Shown piece after piece: positions 22,451 to 35,097 of a stretch of DNA of 64,000 nucleotides. The notes beneath the pieces are model-generated. The model was not told where the DNA came from. It did not search any database and was given only the letters and a program-made list of their open reading frames with translations. The translations under genes and the position numbers were made by a program. Within the stretch, counting starts at the first letter, position 1. Every line of letters starts with the position of its first letter. The DNA is taken from contig OX352773.1 of assembly GCA_947095535.1 (NCBI GenBank), forward strand, positions 265,910,515 to 265,974,514, read 5' to 3'. This DNA comes from Poecilobothrus nobilitatus. Lineage: Eukaryota > Arthropoda > Insecta > Diptera > Dolichopodidae.

Positions 22451-25400
22451 CTTCTTTTATGATTTTTATTTTCTAAACCTTAAACATTATATGCACAGTC
22501 AATTTTTATTGTTTTACATAAAAGGTGCGTAGAACTTACGGTGTGAAGATTTTGTAACGAAAGCTACAGATAAAGAGGCAGAATATTATTACGGATAGAG
22601 TAAAAATTTGTTTGAAAAATATAACAAAAAAAGTTTTGAAGCATTTGCTATGGCAACCATAGAAAAATATAACAAGTGTACTATATATTATAATTAGGTA
22701 AATGCATCAGATCCAGTATAGTTTAGTTTCAAAATTATAAAGTTTGATACTGTATTTTTTTCGAAGCGAAAATTTTTGTTACTATTGGCAAAAATTTATT
22801 TACCATTGGCTTTTAATCCAACCTTTGGTTTTTTAATCCAAAGCTTGATAAAGAAATTTACAAGAGATGAGATTTATTAAATAATCATTTTTATTACATT
22901 TTTGAAAGAAACTACTTCACAGCATCATTGAGGTTTTTCATTATTTAAAACACTTTAGCAATAAATTTTACATTTATCAATATCTAAACATAATACATAT
23001 AAGTATTTGAATAAATTTACTAAAATTAAATTGTTCATAAAACTGAGGAAACTTTCACAAAAGCTATATTTTTCTACTTATACCCGTCGTATGACGGGCT
23101 TTTTTACTAGTTATTACATATATTGAAGTATGTACCTATGTATATTTACGCATACAATGCAATGGACTACATAAAAAACAACAGTCTTTTCTAGAAAAAG
23201 AGGGAAGATTTAAGTATTACGTATACGTATTGGTATTGGTGAGTTTAGTAAATTTAGACAAAATGTTTTATTTTGGTTCTGTAATAATTCTGTTAAAAAT
23301 TCTGTTATATCTTTGTATGAAAATTTAATTTTGAAATTAAGCTAATTTCTCTAATGTTTTTCGATATTATTATTTTAAAATCATGTATTGTCATCGAGAT
23401 CTGATCTAATGAAGAAAATTTCAAGTCTCTAGCTTAATGGAAAGTGTGTTTAAAATGGCTTCTAAGATTCCATCCTTTACCCAACCAAGTTAATAAAAAG
23501 CTGTTAATAATAAACCGACTCCGACGAGTTAATATAAAAGCATATAATATGTAACAATGACAAAGTTCAAACTATACTAGAAAATATTTCGCCAGTTCTT
23601 AAATTTTATTTTTAATAAAATTTCAAGCTTACTTGTTGTTGTTGGTTTAAGCATGAAATTTAAGTTTAAGCCGAAAGCGCATACTTACATAATTTGTATG
23701 TATGAATATTATGAGATAACGTTATGTAATCATGTTGTAACCATGTGTGGTTACATACATACATTCGATGATTCGAGGTATTAAGAAGTAGAAAAAAGGT
23801 TTTTTTTTATTCTTATTATACAAGCATACACACGTCTTTACATATTGTAAATCAAAATAGAATCAATTTTTTTGAAAAATTTTATTTTCTGATTTTGTTT
23901 TTTTTTTTTTTTATTAGGTATATTGTCAAATTTATGAATGGGTACCCACATGCATGTGATAAACGTTTTAGTTTAAATAAAATCACATCCATACTTACAT
24001 ATGTATGTTATATATGCATTTGGCGTTTAAAAAAAAAAGGCACTGTTTATTTCTATAGGTAACTAAAATTAAATTTGTAAATCGTAATTTTGATTTAAAA
24101 CACTCTCTAAAAATTTTATGCGACCCAATTTACAAAATATAAAATATACCAACATATACATAGGTATGTATGTATTTCATAAAGAGCTTCTGAAACTTTT
24201 CATTTACGTAATTATCAAAAACAAAACATAATATTCCAATAAAAAAAACAAAAATTGGATTCCATTGCAAATTGAATCTAGGTAGTAGGTTCCTAATAAT
24301 TATATACTACTTATACATATACATATATATTATGTCTGACAATTAAACTAAATTTAACTATTATAATTTTATTTATTATATAATTAACTATATAATTATC
24401 TATTATCATTTTATTTTAACTATTATTAATTTAGATTATTATAATAACAATATATGTTCTAACTTAAAATTTTTTTTATCAGTGTACTAAAAAAAACTGC
24501 TACCCATTTCATCCAAAACTTGCAAACAAAATATTTAAAAAATTTAAAATAATTAATAAAATCCACCAATCCAATCCAATTTAAAAAATTTTACACCCTC
24601 ATCATATTCATATTACCATATTATTCATTCCACTGAGTTAGTTTCTTAGAGATATGAAAGATAGCTTTTGTCCCCAAAATTTTCAGTTTTGAACTTTGAT
24701 ATTTTCAGTCTACATAACCGCAACACCTATCGCCACCAAATTAACGGTAAAATAATCCATTGATTATAACCGTACTAAAGGTTTATAAAGGTTTATATAA
24801 AAAAAAACCGTAAACGAGATGGATGTTTTCAAATGGAAAATTAAGGATAAGTATATTTGAACAGGTTAAACAGCATGTATCGTTTATATTTAGTGGTTTC
24901 GTCCTTTGTATGGTCATCGTAAACTGCACAATCCCCAATATTATATAATATTAATTCAAATAAGTAAAACTTTTTTTTTAAACGCATTCTAATACATTGG
25001 TCTCATATAAAAATTTTATATTTTAATGTATTCCTTTCAGCAATTTCCATTTATAACTTGAAAACCACTTCACTTGAAAAATTTCCTTGCCTTTAGAGAG
25101 GTAAAAAAATAGCATTTTTATAGAAGTTTAAGAAGAAGTTTTTAAAGAAGTTTTTCAGCCCTTATATTCTTTAACGATGAATAAAAATAACTCTAAAAAA
25201 CCTTATTTTGAGATGGTACCATTTTGCAGCTAATTTCAATTTCTAAAAAAAAATATTTTTAAAAAGTAAATTTTGTGAGCTTTTGGATAAGTATAAAATT
25301 CGTGATTCGAGCTCAGGAGAAAATTAAATTTTATTTCCTTTATTCAACAAAAATCAATTAGCCATCAATTATACTTATTAGTAATTGTTTTTATAATTTT

Positions 25401-25536
25401 TGAACATAAAATTAATGATATAAAAATACATTTTATTGAAAATATTCAACCTAGTCAACATCAATATTTTATGTGATTATCGTAATTTTTAATAATTCAA
25501 AATTAAATGATTTAAAATTCAAATAATTTTTTGTGT
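22451..25536. other. Right half of the B/C spacer, no gene
   Basis: Includes the inverted counterparts of 18,613-20,060 and a hairpin remnant near 23,083 (TATACCCGTCGTATGACGGG), probably an F1-like 3' end. 23,520-25,100 is AT-rich text without a clear partner in the left arm. Confidence 0.5.
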
Positions 25537-28292
25537 TTATTTTTTAAAGTTTATCATCACACTTAGAAAACTGTATGCATTTTTTAAAATCTGAAAGAAT
25601 ATGTTTTAAACCAAAAATATTAAAGAAAAAAATCATTTTTAATATAACTTACATTAACAAAAGTTATTAAATTTATGTCTAAAATATATGCCTTCAGTTT
25701 AATTGGATTTGCAACGGCAAGTCCATGTGCAATTATTAAATCTTTTCTTTGTTTTGGTTCAATAAAATACCATTTTCGATCATAAATTGCTGATGGAGTA
25801 TCCAAACTCTTAAAAAACAAAATTTTATTTATTCAAATATTGACACAAAATTTTAACGACCGACAAAAAATTTTAACGAAGACATAAATAACAAGTGTAT
25901 ACTTATTATTTAGCTGAGTTATCATTTAAAAAAAACTACACTTGAGAAATCAGATAAACTATTATGAAACTACTTAGAGGGCATTTAGATGAAAGAATAT
26001 TAGATGTCTATAAAATAGACGAAAAACAAACCAAAAACAGGCTGATCTTCTTCATACCCGTATGAAAATATGTTCAAAGCCATTACGATAATCTTAAAGG
26101 GGGAGCCATCTTAAAGGGGGCAGCTAGATATAGATTAAAGTGTATGGATTGGATCAGAATCGAATTCTGGGTTGAATAAACTATGTACCGTGTGTCCGCA
26201 CGATTCTGAAATTTGTATCAAGTTACTTTTCCAAAATTGTTAGTTTCGTTATTTAAATGCCGCCAGTTTAGCCTGTGGTTTGAGTAGCTGCCATACAACT
26301 TCCTTCTTTATATGGAAATAACTCAGTGCCAATTGAAGCTATAGGTATCTGAAATTTTGTGAAAAGCTGTGAATTTCGTTGCTCTAAAGCAGTTTAGGTT
26401 CAAGTAATTTGCATATATATTGGAAATTAATGAAGCTAAACATCTGAAATCTTTAAAGTTTTATAGTAATAATTTCTGTAAAATTTGATTGTGCTAGTAT
26501 AACAGGTTCGGGTAGCTACCATGCTACTTCTCTTTTTAAATGAAAATAACTCAGTCTCTGTTGATGCTGGAAATGTGAAATTTTGTGAAAAAATGTCAAG
26601 TTTTATACCAGCAACTTGTGAAAAATTTCGTTGTGCTAAAGCAGCAGGTTCAGGTAGCTTGTTTATATTGGAACACACTTAAGCTGGGAATCTGAAAGAT
26701 GGTCAACTTTTATAGAAACACCATATATTATGTTCATACGGGTATCCCAAAATTGACACAGTCTACTCTACTGCACTCTCCCTAGTTTTAATTTATTTTG
26801 TTTATTTTGAATTAAAACCCTTTTATTTTAAAGTTTTTTATAACTCAATTATTTAATTATGACTAATCAATGTAAGTAAATATTTTAAATAACAAATCCA
26901 AGCCCACATCCAATAGGAAAAATTCTATATTTAATAAAAATCAATCAATCAGTCAACCCCAAAGCGAAATTTTTATAAATATCTGCTGGTTATAAAGATA
27001 AAATTATAATAAATTATGACAAAGAAATTATAAAATATTTATAGAATTATTTTTCTTTACTTACAGCGGTAATAACATTATCTCCTTCTCTATAAAAAAT
27101 AAAACCAAGGCCTAATACGATTATAAAGCCTACAAAAAGGAAGAATAAGGTTTCGCCATAGTCACCCCACATTTTGGTTTCCTATATACAAAAATTTTAA
27201 TATTTACTTAATAACTCTTTTTATTTAAGAAAAGTATTGTAAAGTATTTTACCATTGAATGAAGCATTAAATAGCACAAAACTAAAGCAATAAAAAAATA
27301 TTCGATTAAGACCGACAATTTAAGAATATCCTGTATAGTCTGCGCTTTCCTATATAAGTAAAATTATTAAAATTTTTTAAAAAGTTTCGAATACATATTT
27401 ATTTTATTTATACCTTAATATTTTTACATGTAATTCTATTTGTGATTTAAGAAATTTTCTCCATCTTTCAATATTATTTGAATCTTTTTCATCATAACGC
27501 CACCTACAATTGACAATTCGCAATTGAAATTTAATATATAAAAGTAATGTAACAGCAAATGTATCAGCAACCATTAAAGGTGCAAAAATTAAAATGGTAC
27601 TAAATAAAGCAGTACCAAAAGCTGCGATTGAATTTGCATCATTAAAAAATATTGGAAAGCATTCAACAAATTTCCTTGATACATATCCTTTCGGAAAAAA
27701 ATTTTTATTAATAATCACATAGATTAATTCTATAGTCATAAATTTGGCAAATTTTTGTATTAAAGTAAAAACATAATTTTCGATTTCCTTTAAAATTTCC
27801 ATCTCACGAGAGTTCCTTTTGGTATTAACATGTTGAATAAAATCTGTGCAGTCATTGATTATTTTTAAAATATCTAAACGTTTAATTTTTATTTAAAATT
27901 ATTGAAAAAATCAAAAGCTCAAAATATGTCTTACCTTTTTTATAATAACAAAATGTTAAAATTTTAAATAAACTTTTCATCCAAATAGTTGTTGCAGCAA
28001 CATTTAAAGATAGGCTCTGAATATTATTATATGTATATTGAATCTATAGTTGAAAGTATTAAAATTAACGTTTAAGGTAATATAAAAGAAGAGTGCGGTT
28101 TAAATTATATTTTACCTGAATGATTGAATAAATTGCAAATGTTATCATTAATAAAAATCCCCTGATGGAAGGGAAGCTATAATTTCCTGGATTTGTATAA
28201 CCAAAAAATTTAATTGCCCACATGTGATATTTAAAAATCTTGTTATAATTAAATTCTTCAAAAATATGCGACAATTTTTTAAAAAATTTCAT
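25537..28292 (-). CDS. Odorant receptor copy C, intact, 7 exons, 380 residues
   Basis: Same family, role and exon structure as copy B. Minus-strand exons: E1 28116-28292, E2 27935-28016, E3 27414-27873, E4 27253-27349, E5 27065-27181, E6 25653-25808, E7 25537-25590. All junctions are GT-AG and phases match B, giving 380 codons plus TAA. The start is the ATG at 28,292 (MKFFKKLSHIFEEF). E1 and E2 appear identical to copy B at the nucleotide level. E3 differs more: ENYVFTLIQKFAK against EIDAFTLIQQFVK, and STILIFAPLMVADTFA against SCIFILAALMFCDTFS. Intron 5 (25,809-27,064) carries an F1-related insertion. Its upstream flank lacks the F1 copy seen beside A and B. Ligand unknown. Confidence 0.87.
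26040..26800 (-). repeat. F1-related element in intron 5 of OR copy C
   Basis: Same insertion as in copy A. The low end has CAGCTAGATATAG; the high end has GGGTATCCC and ends CACTCTCCCTAGTTTTAA near 26,788. It is internally rearranged relative to A. Confidence 0.6.
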
Positions 28293-28545
28293 TTTAATAA
28301 TTTTTTCGTAATAGTTTCTAACAAAACCTTTCAATCAAAAGAAACACTATTTAAATGAAATTCACTATTAATTTTCATTGATTTAAATATGATTATTAAA
28401 AACACTGGGTCTATATTACATATTTATTATGTATTAATAATAACTGGATTTTTTTTTAATTTCTGCTATTTAAATAAATTCGTAATTCGATGTACCATGT
28501 GGACATCAAACATTGCAGTCTTTTAATAATAATGAAAAATCAATT

Positions 28546-29244
28546 ATTAAAATATAATTGTAGAAACTTCATATTAAAATTAATGTATACAAAGTAAATT
28601 AAATCAATTTACTGATTAATAATTAATGATTTTTAAGTTTTTATATCCACTTTGAAATGGCAGGCATAAACCCCTTTCAATATCACACTTTATTTTACAT
28701 GAATACTTTATTTCAATTGTTATTATGGGGTTTGTTCCTGCTTATAGGAAAATATAAAACTAATAATATTCTGTAAAAATGATAAGTCAAAACAATTACC
28801 ATATGGTTCCAAATAGCAAACCACAGATTGTATGTACATACATATTCAAAATTGTTTCTATTTTTTTTCGTCTAAAATTTTCTATTTTGCATAGAAAAAG
28901 AATTCGAATTGTTTTATTAAAACTTTCGTAAATAGAAAACAATATGTTTTTGATTGTCTAAGATTTTGATCTTTTATTCTCTTTCAGTAGTTCTCAGGGT
29001 GTAATGCCATTACCTGTGGGAAAGGAAAGATAAATAGATACAGTAAAATACACATACACATAAATTTTTGCTCAAACTCAAATTATGTCTATTAATTTTG
29101 TCATATGTACTTCTGCCCGCCCGCCCACACTACAACTTAAATAATAATGAATTTCGACATTTTTATACCATTTCATCACTTTAAAATTGTTAATTTTGCT
29201 ATTTAAATTCAAATGGCGCTTACGAATAGTTGTCATACAATTCC
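28546..29244. other. No recognisable gene
   Basis: AT-rich flank beyond the OR duplication. A CGCCCGCCC tract near 29,118 suggests an F1/F2 scrap before the F2 element. Confidence 0.4.
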
Positions 29245-30566
29245 TTTTTAGCACATTTCTAAAAAAATTTTGAAACAATGTGCTTATTAGTTTCACTCTG
29301 TCCGTTCGTCCGTCCGTCCGTCTGTTTATAAAACTTCTACACCGTTAAAGATAGAGAAAAAAAATTTTAACCATTGGTAGGTCTCATAAAAAAAATAATT
29401 TTGTGGAACAACTTTTTCATGTAGCCCCATCCATTACGGAGCTACAGCCCCTCAAACTTTGAAAACGCCCTATTTTTAAACGCATATATCTTATGTTCTG
29501 TTTAAGATTTTTTCAATCTGAAAACGTCATTCGACAAGTATTTTCTTTAGCTTTGTAAATTTATATCAAAATTATACATTTTTTTTAAATTTAGTATTTA
29601 AATTTACCGTTATGTGAAAACCAAATTTTGCATGATTTTTCTACTTTCATAACTCCGGCACGCTTTTAGATAGAGGCTTGAAATTTCGAGGCAAGAAAGA
29701 ACTTTTAGAATTAGTATAAGTTTGCTCAGCAAATTTTTTTGGACCACCCCCTGTTTATGCGATATTAGGGCTTAAAAATTGAAAATTTGCTATTGTTAAA
29801 CATCTGTAACTTAGGCACCTGTACACATTTTACTTCTGCAAGATATAAAAATTAAAGCGACAGTAATATATTTTAACGTGTGTTAAAGGTTTGTTTTAGC
29901 TGTAAAGGGTTCCAAAGTTGCAGCTCTTCAAAATTGCGAAAAAGCCCCATTTTCAGGAGTATATATGTCAGGCTGTGTGTAATAGTTTTTCAAACTAAAA
30001 CCGCCAGAAGATCGAAAATTTTATTATCTATATAAAACAATATCAAAATTATGTAATATTTTGTAATTTACTATTTAAATTTACCGTTATGTGAAAACCA
30101 TATTTTGCATGAATTTTTTTTTCATAACTCCGGCACGCCTTTAGATAGAAACCTGAAATTTTGAGACAAGAAAGAACTTTTAGAATTAGTATAAGTTTCC
30201 TCTATAAGTAAATTTTATAAGTAAATTTTTTGGTAGCACCTCTTCTTTAAGAGTTATTACGCCTTAAAAATTGAAAATTTACTATTTTTAGACACCTGTA
30301 ACTTATGCACCTGTAAAAATTTTTCTTCGGCGAGGCATGAAAATTAAAGGTTCAATAATATATTTTTACGTGTGTTAACGGTTGTTCTTAGTTATAAAAG
30401 ATTCCGGACTTACGGCCCCTCAAAATTGCAAAAACGTCCTATTTTTAAATTTTTTTTTACTACATGAAATTTTCAAATTTTTGTGCAAGTCACAATTCTA
30501 AACAGTTTGTATTGAATTTGGAAATGTGCGCTTTTAAAAATCGTTGGTTTACATTCTACCTTATTT
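29245..30566 (-). repeat. F2 element, enlarged by an internal duplication
   Basis: Starts with the 3' hairpin (TTTTTAGCACATTTC) and ends in the F2 5' terminus (ACATTCTACCTTATTTT). The length is about 1.32 kb against 0.82 kb for standard F2. A block of about 0.5 kb is present twice: TTTACCGTTATGTGAAAACC occurs near 29,603 and near 30,080. Confidence 0.75.
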
Positions 30567-30717
30567 TATATGAAAGTCCCTATTAAAACTAAGTATCTGA
30601 AATTTATAATTTAAATTTTATATGAAAATAACTATTGAAGCTAGGTATTTGAAACATTGTGAAATTATTTAGTTGGTTTAGAGCGCTGTAGGTTTGGGTA
30701 CTGCCATGCAACTTCTT

Positions 30718-32225
30718 CTTACCAACCGCATACATGAATGTATAAGGTAGGTATTGTCTTCCCACCAAAAATTTATCCTTGAGTGCATGTGTGCGTGTAT
30801 ATGTGTGTGAGTACGTGTGCATGTGGGTCTGTCCCTGGGCACGTGTACAGCCTAAACAACTTAGTGTTATTTCTTGAAATTCATATTTAAGAATTTGATG
30901 TAAATATCTCGGATTCATAACCGCAAATCGGATAACCACAAGTTGTAGTTTACTAGTGTAATTTTTAAGTTTTTTACGAATATTTCGTAACAGAAAAATA
31001 TTATGAAAAAAATTATTAAGAAAAAGTTATTAAACAATAAAGAGGAACAACTTTGTGATTCATATTTTTTGATCGGACTAATTTTAAGTTTTATCAAAGA
31101 ACATATTATAATTATAAGAAGTCTCATCAGAACACTTTCTCAATTTTTACATCTATGATGCGTTGTACGGTCTTGAGAAAAAAAAAATTCTCTTATTCTC
31201 TTTAAAATGTTGTATTTTCTTTTTTCTTTTTTTTTTTTTATTGGTTTTAAATGGTTAATGGTATAAATAATATATATTTTAAGAGCGAATTTGATGTGAC
31301 GAGAGAGAATAAATAAATAGAAATCTGAAAGAAAAAATCAGCTATCTCCACCACACGACCAACCGCCACTACACGAAAAGTACAATGCCAAAATTTATAT
31401 ATTTTTTACATTATAATTTATATCAAACCAAAATAGCTTCTAATAATTTAACAACATTTTCTTTTATTCAATAACAATAATAAGCAATGAAATACAAAAC
31501 AAACATAAGATTAATATTGAATTTCCTAACAAAAATTTTACCGTTTTAATTTTATGTCATCAAGAAAAGAATATTATGCATAGATACAGTACATATGTAT
31601 GTATGTATATAAATTTTTAGAGATATAAAAAAAAACAAAAAAAAATTGTTGACATAAATTCATATGTAGTGTTATGTATGAAATTTGGACTAAACACAAA
31701 AACATTAAGTAAAAGTTAAAGTGAGTCGGATCAAAAAATATTCTATTGCAAAGTTATTGCTCTTTACTTGTCTAACAATTTTTTCTTCATAATTTTTCTC
31801 ATAAAATTTTTCTGTTACGAAATATTCGTAAAAAACTTAAAAAGTATAATAGTAAAGTACCACTTGCGGTTGTCCAATTTGCTTCAAAAGCTTATCAATC
31901 CGAGATATTTTCGTCAAAACCTTAAATATGAAATTGCAAAAAATTCCGCTCAGTCGTTTAAACTGTACACGTGCCCATAGACATACCCACATACGCACCC
32001 ACACACACACATATATACACACACACACATACAGGCAGACATCATGCTAAAAACAATTTTACAGCTTTAATTTTAAAACCCCGGGTACAAATTTTTATTA
32101 TGAAAACAATACCTATACCTTACTGTATGCGGTCGTTAAATTGATATAAATTATTAATTTTTTGGCATTGTACTTTTCGTGTAGTGGCGGTCGGTCCCGT
32201 GGTGGAGACAGCTGATTTTTGTTTT
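30718..32225. repeat. Inverted and permuted repeat (blocks P and Q)
   Basis: Block P 30,718-31,080 is inverted to 31,730-32,135; both carry TTACGAAATATTCGTAAAAA-type text and a TG/CA tract. Block Q 31,335-31,435 is inverted to 32,135-32,225 (GCCACTACACGAAAAGTACA). On the right the reverse complement reads Q-P without a gap; on the left the order is P then Q. This suggests a tandem Q-P element with truncated ends next to an inverted copy. No coding potential. Confidence 0.6.
30785..30850. repeat. TG-rich tract
   Basis: Alternating TG/CG-rich run within block P. The complementary ACACAC run lies at 31,978-32,040. The open frames on both strands here are low-complexity artefacts. Confidence 0.7.
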
Positions 32226-33442
32226 ATCTCTAAAAATTTATACCTATAGCTTTGCATATTATTCTCTTGTTGATGACGCAAAATTCAAACGGTAACATTT
32301 TTGTCAGCAGATTCAATATTAATTGTATGGCATATATAAATTATACTAATACTGTATATAGATATAAATATAGATGCGTACTCGTATACAGGGTTCTACT
32401 CGTATACTCGTATTTCCGATTCGATGGTCTTCCTTGAAATGGGTGATCGGGCTTGCTATCTGAAAAACGGTTGGAGATAGAGAAAAAGTTATTAGGTGCT
32501 AATTATAGTGCTTGAAAATCTGTTTCTAATAAAAAATGTAAAATAATTTTGAACCTTCATAACTTTGTAACTGTCATGATATGGGAATCATTAGTACACA
32601 AAAATTAAAGCTGACAAGTTACTCTACAAAACGCATTATTTTTTATTTCCCTATAGCAACTTTTCAAAAGTTATAATTTTTTTTATGAAAGGCTGCTAAA
32701 ACATCTTTAACCCCTCATATCTCGAGAAGGGTCCAGAATAACCCCTCACATAATATATATGTATATACATATATGTATAATAAATACATACTTCTTTCAA
32801 TATCTTAATAAAATAACTTCAAAATCGCTTTTAAATAGACAACAATCTAAATTTATCAATCACAAAGCAATTTATTACAGATTTCAATCATACTTAACTT
32901 TAGAGAATGAAAAATCATTATAAGCTTACCTATATCATATTTCAACATTATCAGTTTTGGATATTATAACTTCATTAAATAAGTCCTATAAAAGTCTAAA
33001 ACAAAAACACATTTTAGAATAATTATAGTCCTTCCAAATAAATTTTTAATATTGTTTCAGATTTTAAAATTTATAATTTTATGTTAACTATTTCAGGAAC
33101 ATTTTTAAAAGGTTTTCTCGTATTTAATATTAAAATAATTCAGCTTAATTTTTTTTTTCCTCTCTTTCTAAATCTTATTAATTTTGCTAATGTCATTCTA
33201 CTATCACCATACTCTATGTAAATCTGATTTTAATTCAAATATTTTATATTACATTAAACTATCATCGTATTTTAAGATACAGTAGACTTCCTTCAAGCGT
33301 ATATCCGTTATTATAACAGCTCATACAAAGTTTTTTATGATAAAAAATTCAACACATTAGTAATCAAATATACAGATAACCATATACAGATATACAAATA
33401 TAATAGATAGCGCAGTAATCTATTATATACAACGGGTTCAAC
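32226..33442. other. No recognisable gene
   Basis: AT-rich. 32,430-32,750 carries words of the F1/F2 body type (ACACAAAAATTAAAGC, CATAACTTTGTAACTG) and may be a distant relative. Confidence 0.4.
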
Positions 33443-33630
33443 CTTTTTTTATTGCATTTCGCTATCACATATATGTGGACAGAAAATTACACAGCCTTTC
33501 CTGTTCAGGCGTGGCTGTAAATGTCATAAGGGGGAATAACTCTTACGACGTGTGTGGGATTCGAACCCACACTCCCTCGGTGTTTACAGCATATTTTATA
33601 CGCTATTACTCACTAGGCCACCGAGGCCCC
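33443..33630 (-). repeat. tRNA-derived SINE, copy 1
   Basis: On the minus strand it starts GGGGCCTCGGTGGCCTAGTG (A-box-like), has GGTTCGAATCC (B box) near 33,557-33,567, then a short unique body and an AATAAAAAAAGG tail. The head resembles a tRNA, but the outer stem is not closed, so it is a SINE with a pol III promoter rather than a tRNA gene. Confidence 0.8.
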
Positions 33631-35097
33631 ATAAAAATAATTAAAATAAAACTTAGTCTATTACTATTTCAAAGAAACAAATTAAATTATATTTTAGAAT
33701 TAAAAGAACCAAAAACTTCCAATTCTAAAAATTTATTTCTCTAGATTCGCAACATTAATAGAAGGCATAATTGTTATTTTCAATGAAACTTTTCAGATTA
33801 AGTTAAAATTTCGAAAAATTAAATCATAAGCTTCCTCAGTTAATCCATTTGCTGCCGAATAAAATATTACCGGATCATTATCATCATCAAAAAAATTCGA
33901 ACAAAACGAACTGTCAGTAGAACAAAATATCGCATACCATTAAAAAATTAATTAATTTTCAACAAATATAACAACTAAAACTAACTTTAAAGTTATAAAA
34001 TGAAAAAGAAAAAACAATTTTTTAAAGTTATGTACACCATCATTTTACCCCTTTAAAGTTAACAAGTTAAACAACAAATAGATGTAAAATTTTACAGAAA
34101 ATAAAAAAAAATATAAAAATAAAACTATAAAAAAAAAATGTAATAATTTTTGACATTCATTTAATTCAATGTAAGTTTTAAAAATCATTAAAAAGAAAAA
34201 TAAATTGGAAAATCGCAAAAAGTTACAAATTAAAATGAGAATTTTTTTTCTCTGTACTTTACAATCTGTCTGTATCTACATTATGACATAGACATATATT
34301 TGATTGTTACTTTGGTTACAAAAATCTTTCTAACACTATTTATATGGTAAATGATATGGTATACGAATGAATGAACAAGTGGAACAATCAAATAAAAATA
34401 CATAGATGAAAATTTCATTTGAATGACACATACAAAAATTAATTGCCTCTTTAAAATGACGCTGAAGGATAAAATCATGAAGTAAACATTAAACGAATTT
34501 ACTGTTAGTGTTGATAATGCTACCTAAATTACATATATTTTATATTCAACATCAAAAATGAAAAATAGGAAAAGAATGTATATTATGGGTGTATATACAT
34601 TGTAAAAAAAAAAAAAAAACATTGGAATAAAATGGAAGTCATTTTGATTTTTATAAATAGAAAAAGCGAGAAAAGTTAAGAAACTTTTTCATTTTCGAAA
34701 ATTTATACAAATTTTTCGAATTAATTAAAGAATTTATGAAAAAATTAAAATATAAAAATATTAACTTCAGTTTTAATTACATTAAATTTAATTTTAAACA
34801 AAATTTTATATCAAATAAATTTTTGTACTAAAATGAAAATTTTAAACTTAAAAATTATTTAAATACTCGTAATTTTATCAGAATTCAGACGGTGTAAGTA
34901 ATTTTTGGACGCGCTTTTACAACACATTTAAAATATTTTATTTAAAAAAAATATGTTTGTAAGTTTTTACTGGCAACCAATATATCTATGCGATTTTTGT
35001 AAAAATTTATATATATATAAATTGTAATTGACAAATTATACTATATGTAGGTACTATAAATAGGTTTAAGAAGACATAATCATCTGACAAATTCAAA
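33631..35097. other. No recognisable gene
   Basis: AT-rich with many homopolymer runs; an A run of about 15 near 34,605. Confidence 0.5.

Noticed and set aside
30604..30939. 111-codon open frame with TG/CA-encoded repeats
   Set aside because: The frame exists because of the alternating TG tract; a similar frame appears on the complementary tract at 31,837-32,028.
33548..33630. A functional tRNA gene
   Set aside because: A and B boxes are present, but the acceptor stem does not pair, and the same head recurs with a shared body, a tail and (38,772) a target duplication, i.e. a SINE.
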